64,000 bases of DNA from DATATB01 sp036268995 (GCA_036268995.1 DATATB010000143.1:39604-103603), one strand, 5' to 3'. Numbered from the stretch's first letter, positions 25,722 through 34,335 are shown. Notes: a model not told the origin generated them from the sequence alone. Numbers and translations are program-made.

Positions 25722-26808
25722 CCAAACTGACCACCGCCACCTGGCTCGATCTGCGCAACTGGCCGCAGGCGGCGTCGATCTTGTCGCCCTTGCGCTGGCG
25801 GACTTGCACGTTGATGTGGCCGGCGCGCAGCAGGCTCAAGAATCGCTCCTGGTCCTTTTCGGCGGGCGTCTGATACGGCAGTCCCGCGACGGGATTGTAG
25901 GGAATCACGTTGAGCAGGGCCGTGCGGCCACGCAACAGGCCGACGAGTTGCCGGGCGTGCTCGGGCCGGTCGTTGATGCCGCCCAGCAGCACGTACTCGA
26001 ACGTCAGCCGCCGGCCGCTGGACTCGAAATATTGATCGGCGGCCGCCAGCACCGCCGAGATGCCGATCTTATCGTTCACCGGCACCAGCCGATCGCGCAA
26101 CGCGTCGTTGGGGGCGTGCAGCGAAACGGCCAGATGATACTGACAGCCCAAGGCGGCCAGCCGCTCGATGGCCGCCGGCAGGCCGACCGTGGAGATCGTG
26201 ATCCGCCGGGCACCGATGCCCAGCCCGGTTGGGTCGCCGGCCAGTTCGAGCGCCGGCAGCAGGTGGTTCAGATTCGCCAGTGGCTCGCCCATGCCCATCA
26301 CCACGATGTGGCTCAAACGCTCGTCGGCCGGCAACAGTTGGGCCAGCCGAGCCATCTGCTCGACGATCTCGCCGGTGGAGAGATTGCGGGCGACGCCATC
26401 GAGTCCGCTGGCGCAGAACACGCAGCCCATCGCGCAGCCCACCTGGGTGCTGATGCAAATCGTGCGGCGGTGGCGCTCGCGGATCAGCACGCATTCGATC
26501 TGCTGGCGGTCGGGCCATTCGAGCAGCAGCTTTTCGGTGCCGTCGGCCGCTTGCGTGTGCCGGGCGATGCGGCTGGTCCAGATGCGATAGTGGCCGGCCA
26601 GGTCGGCGCGCAGGCCCTTGGGCAAGTCGCTCATGTCGTCGAACGACTGGGCGCGTTTCTCGAACAGCCAGCGCTGGATCTGCTCGGCCCGATAGGCCGG
26701 CAAGCCGCGCTCCGCCAGCCAGGCTGGCAAGGAACCGGCAAACTGATCGAACACGTGCTGCACGGCGAATGCCCCCTCGTGGATCGCAAAAAAACGGCCA
26801 GCTTTCAT
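25717..26808 (-). CDS. rlmN: Dual-specificity 23S rRNA / tRNA adenine-C2 methyltransferase
   Basis: RlmN, a radical-SAM enzyme that methylates C2 of A2503 in 23S rRNA and of A37 in some tRNAs. The ATG at 26808 gives 363 residues, the usual size. The radical-SAM cluster motif CAMGCVFC supplies C125, C129 and C132. The N-terminal helical region has GLPAYRAEQIQRWLF. MGMGEPLANLN, TISTVGLPAAI and LAVSLHAPND are family blocks, with FEYVLLGGINDRPEHA further on. The C-terminal catalytic cysteine is in DAACGQLR, about ten residues from the end. The stop codon is embedded in a heptamer repeat array. It is a single gene with no obvious operon partner. Confidence 0.96.
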   Translation of the reverse strand: MKAGRFFAIHEGAFAVQHVFDQFAGSLPAWLAERGLPAYRAEQIQRWLFEKRAQSFDDMSDLPKGLRADLAGHYRIWTSRIARHTQAADGTEKLLLEWPDRQQIECVLIRERHRRTICISTQVGCAMGCVFCASGLDGVARNLSTGEIVEQMARLAQLLPADERLSHIVVMGMGEPLANLNHLLPALELAGDPTGLGIGARRITISTVGLPAAIERLAALGCQYHLAVSLHAPNDALRDRLVPVNDKIGISAVLAAADQYFESSGRRLTFEYVLLGGINDRPEHARQLVGLLRGRTALLNVIPYNPVAGLPYQTPAEKDQERFLSLLRAGHINVQVRQRKGDKIDAACGQLRRSSQVAVVSLE

Positions 26809-26853
26809 TCTGACGCCGCGCTGCCCGGCTTCAAGCCTTGCGGGGGCTGCAAA

Positions 26854-26951
26854 TGGGAGGGCGAGGCAAACGGGAGGGCGAGGCTCCGGCCGAGCCGCGT
26901 GGGATGTCGCGTCGACCGACGGTTCCGGCTCGGCAGGAGCCTCGCCCTCCC
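26854..26951. repeat. GGGAGGGCGAGGC palindromic repeat
   Basis: Arms of about 25 bases (GGGAGGGCGAGGCTCC and onward at 26872-26896, complement at 26927-26951) enclose a 30-base loop. A partial extra copy of the left arm (GGGAGGGCGAGGC) precedes it at 26855. It sits in the divergent gap between rlmN and the next plus-strand gene. Confidence 0.75.
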
Positions 26952-27089
26952 AGCCGAATAGGGCCGGCGATTTGACAGGCGGGCCGATCCATGCGAGATT
27001 CTGCACTTTTGCTGCCCAACGGAGGGGGTGCGCCTCCACCAGGGCCGGGCTCGGCAACTGCACGGACTGCACAAATCGAGGAAAAAGCC

Positions 27090-27752
27090 ATGTCCATTGA
27101 CCCCAATTCGCCGTATCAGCCACCCTTGGCCGGCGCCGGTGCCGCTCCTCCCAACCGCAGTCGTCGCATCTGGCTCGGCCTGGGCATCGGCTGCGGCGTG
27201 CTCATTCTGCTGTGCTGCGGCGGTTTTGTGGGCGTCAGTTGGTGGGGGACGGCCAAGCTCAAGCAGTCGACCAGCGACGACCCGGTAGTGATTCGCGGCA
27301 TCGCCACCGAAATCGCCGAGATTCCGCTGCCGGCCAGCTTCAAGCCGAAATACTCGTTGAATATGACCGTGCCCTTCACGCCCATGAAGCTCAAGGGCGT
27401 GCTCTACAGTTCGAATCAAAACGGCGTCGGCCTGTTCATGATGGGCGAATTCAACGCAGAAATGTCGGAGGCCGAGCGCCAAAAATTCCTGCAACAAATG
27501 CGGGCCAGCGTCCAAAACAATGCCAACGAAAAGCTCGATGTCCTCGAATCCAAGACCGTCACGCTCAAAATGCGCGGCAAGGACGCGTCGTTCAAATTCG
27601 CCAAAGCCCAGAACCAGGACACCAAAGCCTTGGTCTGGCAGATCGTGGGCACGTTCCAGGGCAAAGGCGGGCCGGCCATGATCATGATGATCGTGCCCTA
27701 CGAACAATTCACCGAAGACCAACTGAAGAAAATGTTCGAGCAGGCGAAGTAG
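27090..27752 (+). CDS. Hypothetical single-pass membrane protein
   Basis: A 220-residue protein; the ATG at 27090 follows GAGGAAAA with good spacing. The first 24 residues are Pro-rich and basic (SPYQPPLAGAGAAPPNRSRR), then one membrane helix (WLGLGIGCGVLILLCCGGFVGV, about 26-47). The extracytoplasmic part has a predicted alpha/beta fold with IPLPASFKPKYSLNM near residue 88 and VWQIVGTFQGKGGPAMIMMIV near 190. It ends in a charged helix (TEDQLKKMFEQAK). The Pro-rich-TM-beta layout is frequent in planctomycete envelope proteins, but no family was recognised. The stop codon is followed three bases later by a heptamer repeat array shared with the convergent neighbour. Confidence 0.82.
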   Translation: MSIDPNSPYQPPLAGAGAAPPNRSRRIWLGLGIGCGVLILLCCGGFVGVSWWGTAKLKQSTSDDPVVIRGIATEIAEIPLPASFKPKYSLNMTVPFTPMKLKGVLYSSNQNGVGLFMMGEFNAEMSEAERQKFLQQMRASVQNNANEKLDVLESKTVTLKMRGKDASFKFAKAQNQDTKALVWQIVGTFQGKGGPAMIMMIVPYEQFTEDQLKKMFEQAK

Positions 27753-27755
27753 CGG

Positions 27756-27783
27756 GTGGTCCGTGGTCAGTGGTCAGTTGCTT
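27756..27783 (+). repeat. Heptamer tandem array (GTGGTCA family)
   Basis: Four period-7 units (GTGGTCC, GTGGTCA, GTGGTCA, GTTGCTT) lie between convergent genes. The array supplies the last codons and stop of the minus-strand gene that ends at 27767. Confidence 0.7.
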
Positions 27784-28228
27784 GGCGTCTTGGTTGGTTG
27801 CTGATGACTGCCAGACGCTCGGCTAGATGGCCGGTGGCGAGGGCGTGCTCGAACTCCTCGACGTCGCGATAGAGCACGTGGCTGAGGAACTTGACGGCCC
27901 AATTGTGCTCTAGCGGACTGATCGAGACCACGATCCGCCCGTGGCGGTAGGCCTCCCACATTTCGATGGCCGTGCCCATCGAAGCCTGCGGCACAAACGC
28001 CAGCACCACGTCCACCTCGCCGCACATGCGGTTGTGGTGAAAGAACACTTCCCGGCCGCGGGCGTCGTCGTAGCTGAGCGAATCGGCATGATCGGCCAGC
28101 GGGTCGTACAACTGGGCGGCGGGCAGATGTGCCGTCAGCAGTTGCCGCAAGCGGCCGCGGTAGTCCTGGTTGTGCAGCGTCGCGCCCAGGTGCGAGCCCT
28201 GCATGATACCGGCCAGAAAAATTCGCAT
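27767..28228 (-). CDS. Nucleoside 2-deoxyribosyltransferase-like protein
   Basis: A 153-residue protein from the ATG at 28228. The N-terminal strand-loop FLAGIMQGS, the middle motif EVDVVLAFVPQASMGTAIEMW and the following AYRHGRIVVSISP resemble the nucleoside 2-deoxyribosyltransferase / DUF4406-type Rossmannoid fold, where the glutamate after the SMGTA turn (here in TAIEMWEAY) is catalytic. Members handle modified nucleotides or bases, but many are uncharacterised, so the reaction is unknown. The last few residues (RRQATDH) are encoded by a repeat array and are probably a recent extension. It is divergent from the M20 peptidase with a 112-base shared promoter region. Confidence 0.65.
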   Translation of the reverse strand: MRIFLAGIMQGSHLGATLHNQDYRGRLRQLLTAHLPAAQLYDPLADHADSLSYDDARGREVFFHHNRMCGEVDVVLAFVPQASMGTAIEMWEAYRHGRIVVSISPLEHNWAVKFLSHVLYRDVEEFEHALATGHLAERLAVISNQPRRQATDH

Positions 28229-28340
28229 GAGAAAACTGGAATCGCCTAAAAAATAAGTCGGATGGCCCACGCCGACGTTAACATAAGGCGTCGCGCGGCG
28301 AATACGCAATCCAGCAATAGCGGAGACGATCAGGCACGGT

Positions 28341-29594
28341 ATGGCAACCCCGGCAATTTCACGACAACGCACGATCAAGCGACAACCCAGCGCCGCACGG
28401 CTCGAACCGGATCTCAAAGCGGCGCGGCGGCTGGTGCTCGAGCTAATGGCCATTCCCGGCACCAGCGGGCAGGAAGCGGCCGTGGCCGAGTGCATTGCGC
28501 AGAAATTGCGCGAGGCCGGCGCCGCGGTGTCGGCCATCCGCACCGATCAGGCACATCTCAAATCGCCGCTGAAGGGACAAACCGGCAACCTGATCTTCCT
28601 GCTGCCGGGCACGCGCCGTGCGCCACGCCGGCTACTGATGGCCCACATGGACACGGTGCCGCTGTGCGTCGGCTCCAAGCCGGTGGTTCGCGGCCGCGCG
28701 GTGCAATCGGGCAATCCGGCCAGCGGACTGGGAGCCGACGATCGGGCCGGCTGTGCCGTCGTGCTCACGGCGGCGCTCGAGATTTTGCGACGCGGCTTGG
28801 ACCATCCGCCGCTGGCCTGCTTCTGGCCGGTGCAGGAGGAGGTCGGACTGTTCGGCGCGCACTACGGTCAGCTTGCGCTGCTGGGCCGGCCGCAACTGGC
28901 CTTTAATTGGGACGGCGGAGTGGCCGAAAAAATCACGATCGGCGCCACCGGCGCGTATCGGCTCACGATCGACATTCACGGCCGCGCCAGCCATGCCGGC
29001 GCCGCGCCCGAGCGCGGAGTCAGTGCCGTGACCATCGCCGGGCTGGCCATCGCCGACCTGGCGAACGGCGGCTGGTTGGGCGACGTGCGGCAGCCCGGCG
29101 GACGGCAAGGCACGCGTCGCGGCACCAGCAATATCGGCATCATCCACGGCGGCGCGGCCACGAACGTGGTCACCGACCACGTGCAGCTCAAGGCCGAAGC
29201 CCGCAGCCACGATCCGGCCTTTCGCCGCATGATCGTAAAGGCGATCGAAAAGGCCTTTCGCACGGCAGCCGCCAGCGTGCGCAGCGCCGACGGCACCGCG
29301 GGCAAGGTCACGATCAACAGCCGGCTGGACTACGAGTCGTTTCACTTGCCCGACGACGAACCTTGCGTCGTGGCGGCCGAAGCCGCGGCGCAAGCCGTGG
29401 GCCTCGAACCGCTGCGCTACGTGAGCAACGGCGGTCTGGATGCCAATTGGATGACGGCCCGTGGGATTCCCACCGTGACGCTCGGTTGCGGTCAGCAGGA
29501 CGTTCACACGCTCGACGAGCGCCTGAACCTCGACGCCTTCGACCACGCGTGCCGCATGGCCTTGCTGTTGGCCACCGGCACTGAGGCAAGTTGA
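28341..29594 (+). CDS. M20-family metallopeptidase (PepT-like)
   Basis: A 417-residue di-zinc peptidase of family M20. The metal and catalytic motifs are in order: LMAHMDTVP near residue 97 (metal His plus catalytic Asp), GADDRAG near 133 (bridging Asp), QEEVGLFGAH near 169 (catalytic Glu and metal Glu) and a C-terminal metal His in GCGQQDVHTLDE near 395. The dimerisation (lid) domain lies between about 205 and 320, with DIHGRASHAGAAPERGVSAV. The family cleaves short peptides or N-acyl amino acids, and the tripeptidase-like VGLFGAHYG and SNGGLDANW blocks favour PepT-like aminopeptidases. No signal peptide, so cytoplasmic. The N-terminal 25 residues are basic and variable; a start further in cannot be excluded. 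Confidence 0.92.
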   Translation: MATPAISRQRTIKRQPSAARLEPDLKAARRLVLELMAIPGTSGQEAAVAECIAQKLREAGAAVSAIRTDQAHLKSPLKGQTGNLIFLLPGTRRAPRRLLMAHMDTVPLCVGSKPVVRGRAVQSGNPASGLGADDRAGCAVVLTAALEILRRGLDHPPLACFWPVQEEVGLFGAHYGQLALLGRPQLAFNWDGGVAEKITIGATGAYRLTIDIHGRASHAGAAPERGVSAVTIAGLAIADLANGGWLGDVRQPGGRQGTRRGTSNIGIIHGGAATNVVTDHVQLKAEARSHDPAFRRMIVKAIEKAFRTAAASVRSADGTAGKVTINSRLDYESFHLPDDEPCVVAAEAAAQAVGLEPLRYVSNGGLDANWMTARGIPTVTLGCGQQDVHTLDERLNLDAFDHACRMALLLATGTEAS

Positions 29595-29618
29595 GTCGGC
29601 GTGCCTTTCGCGGGCGCA

Positions 29619-31403
29619 CTAAACTGACCCGGTCGAGCCCGGTGCCGCCAGCAGCCGACGGGCGGCGTTCACCAGGCCGACGTGCGAAAACGCCTGCGGA
29701 AAATTGCCGACCAGCCGCCCGGCGTGCGGATCATATTCCTCGGCCAACAGGCCGACGTCGTTTCGCAGATCGAGCAGCCGCTCCATCAGCCGCTCGGCTT
29801 CCTCGGTGCGGCCGAGCGAGTGGTAGTTGTCGACCAGCCAGAAGGTGCAGGCCAGAAATGCCCCTTCACCCGGCGGCAGCCCGTCGACGTCTTCGGTCGT
29901 GGGATAGCGCCGCACAAAGCCGTCGGTCATCAGCTCGCGCTCGATCGCTTCGACCGTGCCGCGCACCCGCGGATCGTCGCCGGGCAGAAATCCCACGAGC
30001 GGGATCATCAGCAAGCTGGCGTCCAAGGGCTGGCCGCCGTAATACTGCACGAACGTGTTCCGCTGCGGATCGAAGCCCTGCCGGCAGACTTCGTCGTGGA
30101 TTTGCCCGCGCAGCGCCTTCCAGCGCTTCAGCGGCGCCTCGAGTTGGAGGACCTCGGCCGTCTTGATGGCCCGATCAAACGCTACCCAGGCCATGACTTT
30201 GGAGTGCGTGAAATGGCGGCGCGGCCCGCGAACTTCCCAAATGCCCTCGTCGGGCTTTCGCCAGCCGCCCTGTTCCAAAAAGTTCAACAGCTCGAGCTGC
30301 ACGTGCCAGGCGTCGTCTTCGGGCTTCAGCCCCTCGCGGGTGGCCAGGTGCAATGCGGCCATGACTTCGCCAAAGACGTCGAGTTGAAATTGCCGATGCG
30401 CGGCATTGCCGATCCGCACGGGCTTGGAATTTTCGTAACCAGGCAGCCAGTCGAGTTCGGTTTCGGTGAGTCGCCGCTCGCCGGCCAGGCCATACATGAT
30501 GTTCATTTGAGCGGCATCGCCGGCCACGGCGCGCAGCAGCCACTCGCGCCAAGCGATGGCTTCTTCCGTGTAGCCGTTGCGGAGCAGGGCGAACAGCGTG
30601 AAGCTGGCGTCGCGCACCCAGCAATAGCGATAGTCCCAGTTTCGCACGCCGCCGATTTTTTCGGGCAGCGACGTGGTGACGGCCGCCACGATGCCGCCGG
30701 TGGGCGCGTAGGTCAACGCCTTGAGCGTCACCAGCGAGCGGACGACGGCTTCGCGCCAGCGACCCTCGTACGTGCAGCGGCTCGACCACTCGCGCCACCA
30801 CTCGTCGGTTTCGCGAATCGTCTGGGCCGCATCGAAGGGTTCGGCATCAGGCTCGATCGAGCTTTGCCAACTCAGCACAAACGGCACCTGGTCGCCGGCC
30901 GTCACGTCGAACTCCGCGACGGTCGTCAAGCCCTCGCCGCGCAACTCCACCTGGGTGTCGAGCAAGAACGTATCCGGCCCCGCCACCGCTCGCAGGCCGC
31001 GGGGCGTGCTGCGGACCCAGGGAATGGTCGCGCCGTAATCGGGTCGCAAGACCAACTGCATGTGCATCGGCACGCACCCTCGCTGGCCTACCACCATGCG
31101 CACCACGGCCGGCTCGCGAACCCGGGGCGGCATACAGTCGACAACCGTCACGGCGCCGTCGTCCGTTTCGAAGTTGGTCTCGAGCACCAAAGTGCTGTCT
31201 CGATACTGCCGCGTCACGCGCCGCACCGGGACGGCCGGTTCGAGCAGCCAGCGGCCGTGCTCTGGCTTACCGAGCAGGGCGCAAAAGCAAGCGCCGGAAT
31301 CAAATCGCGGCAGGCACAGCCAATCGATCGAGCCATCGCGGCCCACCAGAGCGGCCGTGTAAAAATCGCCGATCAACGCATAGTCTTCGATTCGCAGAGC
31401 CAT
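29619..31403 (-). CDS. Glycoside hydrolase family 15 (glucoamylase/trehalase-like)
   Basis: A 594-residue GH15 enzyme, the group of cytosolic glucoamylase- and trehalase-like alpha-glucosidases. The N-terminal beta-sandwich begins with the family hallmark IEDYALIGDFYTAALVGRDG and SIDWLCLPRFDS. The (alpha/alpha)6 barrel carries WDYRYCWVRDASFTL near residue 255, GNAAHRQFQLDVFG near 340 and the C-terminal PPGEGAFLACTFWLVDNYH near 520, where the glutamate of GEGAF is a catalytic candidate. Length and order match single-domain bacterial members, with no signal peptide. It probably releases glucose from trehalose or short alpha-glucans. It is convergent with the M20 peptidase, with 24 bases between stops. 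Confidence 0.95.
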   Translation of the reverse strand: MALRIEDYALIGDFYTAALVGRDGSIDWLCLPRFDSGACFCALLGKPEHGRWLLEPAVPVRRVTRQYRDSTLVLETNFETDDGAVTVVDCMPPRVREPAVVRMVVGQRGCVPMHMQLVLRPDYGATIPWVRSTPRGLRAVAGPDTFLLDTQVELRGEGLTTVAEFDVTAGDQVPFVLSWQSSIEPDAEPFDAAQTIRETDEWWREWSSRCTYEGRWREAVVRSLVTLKALTYAPTGGIVAAVTTSLPEKIGGVRNWDYRYCWVRDASFTLFALLRNGYTEEAIAWREWLLRAVAGDAAQMNIMYGLAGERRLTETELDWLPGYENSKPVRIGNAAHRQFQLDVFGEVMAALHLATREGLKPEDDAWHVQLELLNFLEQGGWRKPDEGIWEVRGPRRHFTHSKVMAWVAFDRAIKTAEVLQLEAPLKRWKALRGQIHDEVCRQGFDPQRNTFVQYYGGQPLDASLLMIPLVGFLPGDDPRVRGTVEAIERELMTDGFVRRYPTTEDVDGLPPGEGAFLACTFWLVDNYHSLGRTEEAERLMERLLDLRNDVGLLAEEYDPHAGRLVGNFPQAFSHVGLVNAARRLLAAPGSTGSV

Positions 31404-31568
31404 TCAGCTTCTCATCTTAAAAGGTGCCGAACTCGCTTCAGGCTTGAGCGTTCAGCGGCCGCTTTGGTCTGCCAGAAGCCAAATAGACGCGTTCCCGGCC
31501 GATTTAAGGCAAGCGCATGATCTCGCCTCGCGGCAATGCAACCCAAATGCCAGACGAGCGTTGACCAT

Positions 31569-32252
31569 CTACTCCATACGCCCCAGCGGCGAGCCGCTGT
31601 AATGTGCCAGGAGGTCGGCCGGATCGTTGTAGATGGCCACCGCGCCCGCCAGGCCGGCATCGTCCCACCCGCCGCAGCGAACGGCGATCGTGCTCACGCC
31701 GCCGCGGCTCGCCGCCTCGATATCCCAGGGCGTATCGCCCAGCATGATCAGCTCGCGCGGCGCATGGCCCGACCGCTCGATGGCCGCATGGATAATGTCG
31801 GGGTCCGGTTTCGACTTTGCCGCGTCGCCGGAAGTGGTTTGCTCGTCCACCAAATCGCGCACCCGGGCGGCATCCAGCAGTGGATTCAATTCGTCGGGCG
31901 TGGCCGAAGTGGCCACCGTCAACGTCAGACGCTCGCTGCGCAGACGCAGCAGCAAGTTGCGAGCGCCGGGCGTCGGCCGCAGCTTGGGCAGGTAAGCCTC
32001 TTTGAACAGTGCCGATCGCTCCTGCGAAAGTTTCTTGCCCAGCGGCGAGTCATGTTCCACTCCGATCGCCTCGGGCAACAGCTTGTCGCCGCCTTTGCCA
32101 ATCAAGCGCCGCACTTTGTCCAAGGGGACTTCGAATCCGTGCCGCAGGAAGACCTCGACCCAACTACGGGCGTGTGCCTCGTTGGACTCGAGCAGTGTCC
32201 CATCAATGTCCAGCAGCACTCCCTTGATGCGCGCCAACGCCGCCTCCCCCAC
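31569..32252 (-). CDS. HAD-superfamily phosphatase (phosphoglycolate-phosphatase-like)
   Basis: A 227-residue HAD hydrolase starting at GTG 32252. Motif I LLDIDGTL (residues 13-20) gives the nucleophile and acid aspartates, motif II is VATSAT near 120, the motif III lysine is in SKPDPD near 148, and motif IV is LGDTPWDIEAA near 170. The alpha-helical cap between motifs I and II has HARSWVEVFLRHG, as in beta-phosphoglucomutase / phosphoglycolate phosphatase relatives. It should hydrolyse a small phosphate ester in the cytoplasm; the substrate is not evident. It stands alone, 165 bases from the divergently oriented start of GH15. Confidence 0.92.
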   Translation of the reverse strand: MGEAALARIKGVLLDIDGTLLESNEAHARSWVEVFLRHGFEVPLDKVRRLIGKGGDKLLPEAIGVEHDSPLGKKLSQERSALFKEAYLPKLRPTPGARNLLLRLRSERLTLTVATSATPDELNPLLDAARVRDLVDEQTTSGDAAKSKPDPDIIHAAIERSGHAPRELIMLGDTPWDIEAASRGGVSTIAVRCGGWDDAGLAGAVAIYNDPADLLAHYSGSPLGRME

Positions 32253-32392
32253 GGAATCCGTGTGGCCTGCATGGGTGATAACTGTTTCGCAAAATGACAG
32301 GGCTGCTGCCTAGGCAGATGGCGTGCCAAGCGGCTTGCAATTTGCACTGAGTGTGGAAGCGATTACAAAGCAAAGTGAGGGGATTGACCATC

Positions 32393-32596
32393 ATGACCGA
32401 TTCTCATCAGCCTGAGCCCGACCCGATGGAACCGCTTGATCGTGCGCGGCAGGAAGCCGCAGCCGAGCCCGAGCCTGAAATGCCCAAGCATCCCGAAGTC
32501 GAGCGCGTCGAGGACGAGTTGCCCGGCGGCTTCAAAGCGGCCGGCGGGCTAGCCGACCAGATTCGTCCACCGCATTTTCATTATCCCGGCCATTAG
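32393..32596 (+). CDS. Small acidic proline-rich protein
   Basis: A 67-residue protein beginning MTDSHQPEPDPMEPLDRARQ and ending in GLADQIRPPHFHYPGH. AGTGAGGGG lies upstream at suitable spacing. It is rich in Glu and Pro in the first 45 residues and probably disordered, with a short more conserved-looking C-terminus. No family was recognised. It stands between the HAD gene (divergent) and a REP element. Confidence 0.65.
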   Translation: MTDSHQPEPDPMEPLDRARQEAAAEPEPEMPKHPEVERVEDELPGGFKAAGGLADQIRPPHFHYPGH

Positions 32597-32614
32597 GCGT
32601 CACGCCCGACTGCC

Positions 32615-32656
32615 TGCCCCCCTCTCCCCTTGGGAGAGGGCCGGGGTGAGGGTTCG
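32615..32656. repeat. CCCTCTCCCC...GGGAGAGGG REP-like hairpin
   Basis: A perfect hairpin (CCCTCTCCC at 32620, complement ending at 32640, CTT loop region) followed by CCGGGGTGAGGG. This motif pair is a widespread bacterial dispersed repeat. It lies just after the small acidic-protein gene. Confidence 0.8.
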
Positions 32657-32819
32657 TGGGATCTGCGTGCAAAAATCGGCCGTGATTACTCCGCCAGTCC
32701 TCATCGCGCCCCGGGCTAACAACTTTCGGCCCTTTCAGGACGAAGAAATCGGCCAAACATCGCGGTGGTCGCATCTTTGAAGTCGGATGCTCACCACCAT
32801 TGAACCTCGCGACCACACC

Positions 32820-33542
32820 CTAGCGCTTAAAGTTCCACTCGGGCCGGCCGTATTTTTCGGCGATCAGCGCGTGCAGTTCGGACGGCGAGGGTGGTGTGCC
32901 GGGCGTCTTGGCTTGCCAGGCGCGGGCGAGCTCGGATTTGATGCGATCCGCGTTCAGGGGCAAGTTGGCGACGAAGGCACTGTGGCCGCGGCCGCTGCGA
33001 TAGTCGGGCTGGCGCGGCGGCATGGCGAGGCAGGCGTCGAGCAGTTCGAGCGGAAAGCGGTAGAGCAGCGTGCCGTGATAGAGCAAGTGATCGCGCCGGC
33101 AGCGGACGCTGTTGCCCGAGACTTTTCGCCCGTCCAAAGCCAGGTCGCACGTGCCGCGAAACTCCAAATCCGGCACGAGCGGGGCCAGGGCCGCGAGCAT
33201 GCGGCCCATCACCACGTCGTGGGCGACGCCGAGATCGCGCAGTTGCGGCCGAAGCTCGTAGCTCAGCACCAGGGCGTACATCAGGCAGCCCGGCCCGGCC
33301 ACGACCGCCGCTCCGCCGCTGGTGCGCCGGAGAATGGGAATCTGGCTGCGGCGGCAATAATCCTGATGCACCTCGCGCTCGACGTGCGACGAGTAGCCGA
33401 CCACGACCAGCGGCCGATCGCTCTCCCAAAATCGCAACACCTCGCGCGGCTCGCCGGCCTGCTCGGCCGCGTTCAGCAGCGCCTCGTCGCAGGCCAGATT
33501 TTCCTCGGGCGTCGGAAACGTCTGATCGAGCAGGTGCATCAT
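32820..33542 (-). CDS. Lipoate-protein ligase A family protein
   Basis: A 240-residue member of the biotin/lipoate protein ligase family, which attaches lipoate or octanoate to E2 and GcvH proteins. Family blocks are NLACDEALLNAA near residue 15, VGYSSHVEREVHQDYC near 48, IPILRRTSGGAAVVAGPGCLMY near 70, and DLALDGRKVSGNS near 135, in which the lysine is the acyl-binding residue. The length matches ligases lacking the C-terminal accessory domain, similar to LipM-type octanoyltransferases, so ligase versus transferase is undecided. Two adjacent ATG codons (33542 and 33539) are both usable. No lipoate synthesis genes are nearby. Confidence 0.88.
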   Translation of the reverse strand: MMHLLDQTFPTPEENLACDEALLNAAEQAGEPREVLRFWESDRPLVVVGYSSHVEREVHQDYCRRSQIPILRRTSGGAAVVAGPGCLMYALVLSYELRPQLRDLGVAHDVVMGRMLAALAPLVPDLEFRGTCDLALDGRKVSGNSVRCRRDHLLYHGTLLYRFPLELLDACLAMPPRQPDYRSGRGHSAFVANLPLNADRIKSELARAWQAKTPGTPPSPSELHALIAEKYGRPEWNFKR

Positions 33543-33725
33543 CGTTACTTGAAAGGGGAGGCAAGCCGCGAAGTCGTCGCGACCGATCGTCGACGCACCA
33601 AAATAATTGATTCACTTGGCAGGGCAAGCTAGATTGTGCCGGCTTATCGCGAAGTTCGTGCGGCGTCTGGGCACCGTACGCGATGTTATTCCATTAGCAA
33701 TCTGGCACGTGGAGACGGGGCGGCA

Positions 33726-34076
33726 ATGCGGCTGTTCGAAGGCACGCCTTGGGATCGACCTCCGCGGTGCGAGCGCTGCGGCGAGTTGGAAGCCGAGTGC
33801 CGCTGCCCGCCACTGCCGCCTCCCGCTCCGGCGCGCACGCCCCCGCAGCAACAGACGGCGCGCATCTCGCTGGAAAAACGACCGGGCGGGCGGTGGATGA
33901 CCGTAGTGCGCGGCTTGCCGGCCGATGACAACGACCTGCCGGGGTTGTTGACCCGGCTCAAGGCGACTTGCGGCGCGGGCGGTACCATCAAAGACGATCT
34001 GCTGGAAATCCAGGGCCGGCATCTCGACACGGTTCGCGAACTCCTGGCCGGCCTCGGCTATCGCACCAAGGGCTGA
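33726..34076 (+). CDS. SUI1/YciH family translation factor
   Basis: A 116-residue protein. The N-terminal 35 residues hold a small zinc-binding-like cysteine set (CERCGELEAECRCP). A Pro-rich linker leads to the SUI1/eIF1 domain (about 50-116) with KRPGGRWMTVVRGL, LLTRLKATCGAGGTIKDDLLEIQG and HLDTVRELLAGLGY. The KxxCGxGGT(I/V)K block is diagnostic. Bacterial YciH-type proteins are thought to influence start-codon selection or initiation under stress. The cysteine-bearing extension is longer than in E. coli YciH. It stands alone, downstream of the divergent lipoate ligase. Confidence 0.9.
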   Translation: MRLFEGTPWDRPPRCERCGELEAECRCPPLPPPAPARTPPQQQTARISLEKRPGGRWMTVVRGLPADDNDLPGLLTRLKATCGAGGTIKDDLLEIQGRHLDTVRELLAGLGYRTKG

Positions 34077-34122
34077 GGCTTTTGAGCGTCCCATTTGTAA
34101 GTGGGAGAAGGCGGCGTTTTCT

Positions 34123-34260
34123 GTAGCCCAGCCCTTCAGGGCTGGGTTTACTGCCGGCGATTGGACCCCTCTTTCCCCTTCCGATGCGGCCACTGGCCGC
34201 ATCGGAAGGGGAAAGAAGTCTGCGCGACCGGGTGGCCCCAGCCCTAAAGGGCTGGGCTAC
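34123..34260. repeat. Double palindrome: GTAG-bounded REP pair enclosing a 45-base hairpin
   Basis: The outer elements run from GTAGCCCAGCCC (34123) to GGGCTGGGCTAC (ending 34260), each half being its own hairpin. Inside, 34171-34191 and 34195-34215 are perfect 21-base complements with a 3-base loop. The arrangement is a BIME with a second palindrome inserted in its centre. It lies between the SUI1 gene and the ArsR operon. Confidence 0.88.
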
Positions 34261-34293
34261 GGAAAGATGTTTTTTAGACCATCATGCTCTTGA

Positions 34294-34315
34294 TATGCAA
34301 CCAATTGGTTGCATA
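34294..34315. promoter_or_regulatory. 22-bp perfect palindrome, probable ArsR operator
   Basis: A perfect palindrome centred on ACCAATTGGT with flanks TATGCA/TGCATA lies 20 bases upstream of the ArsR-type start codon. Position and symmetry fit an autoregulatory winged-helix operator. Confidence 0.75.
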
Positions 34316-34335
34316 ATATCCGCGTGGACGCGGAC

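Noticed and set aside
29682..31520. 612-codon open frame opposite the GH15 gene
   Set aside because: GH15 hallmark motifs lie on the minus strand; there is no ribosome site or family signature on the plus strand.
32615..32656. Rho-independent terminator after the small acidic-protein gene
   Set aside because: The hairpin has no T-run and matches a widespread dispersed repeat, so it is listed as a repeat instead.
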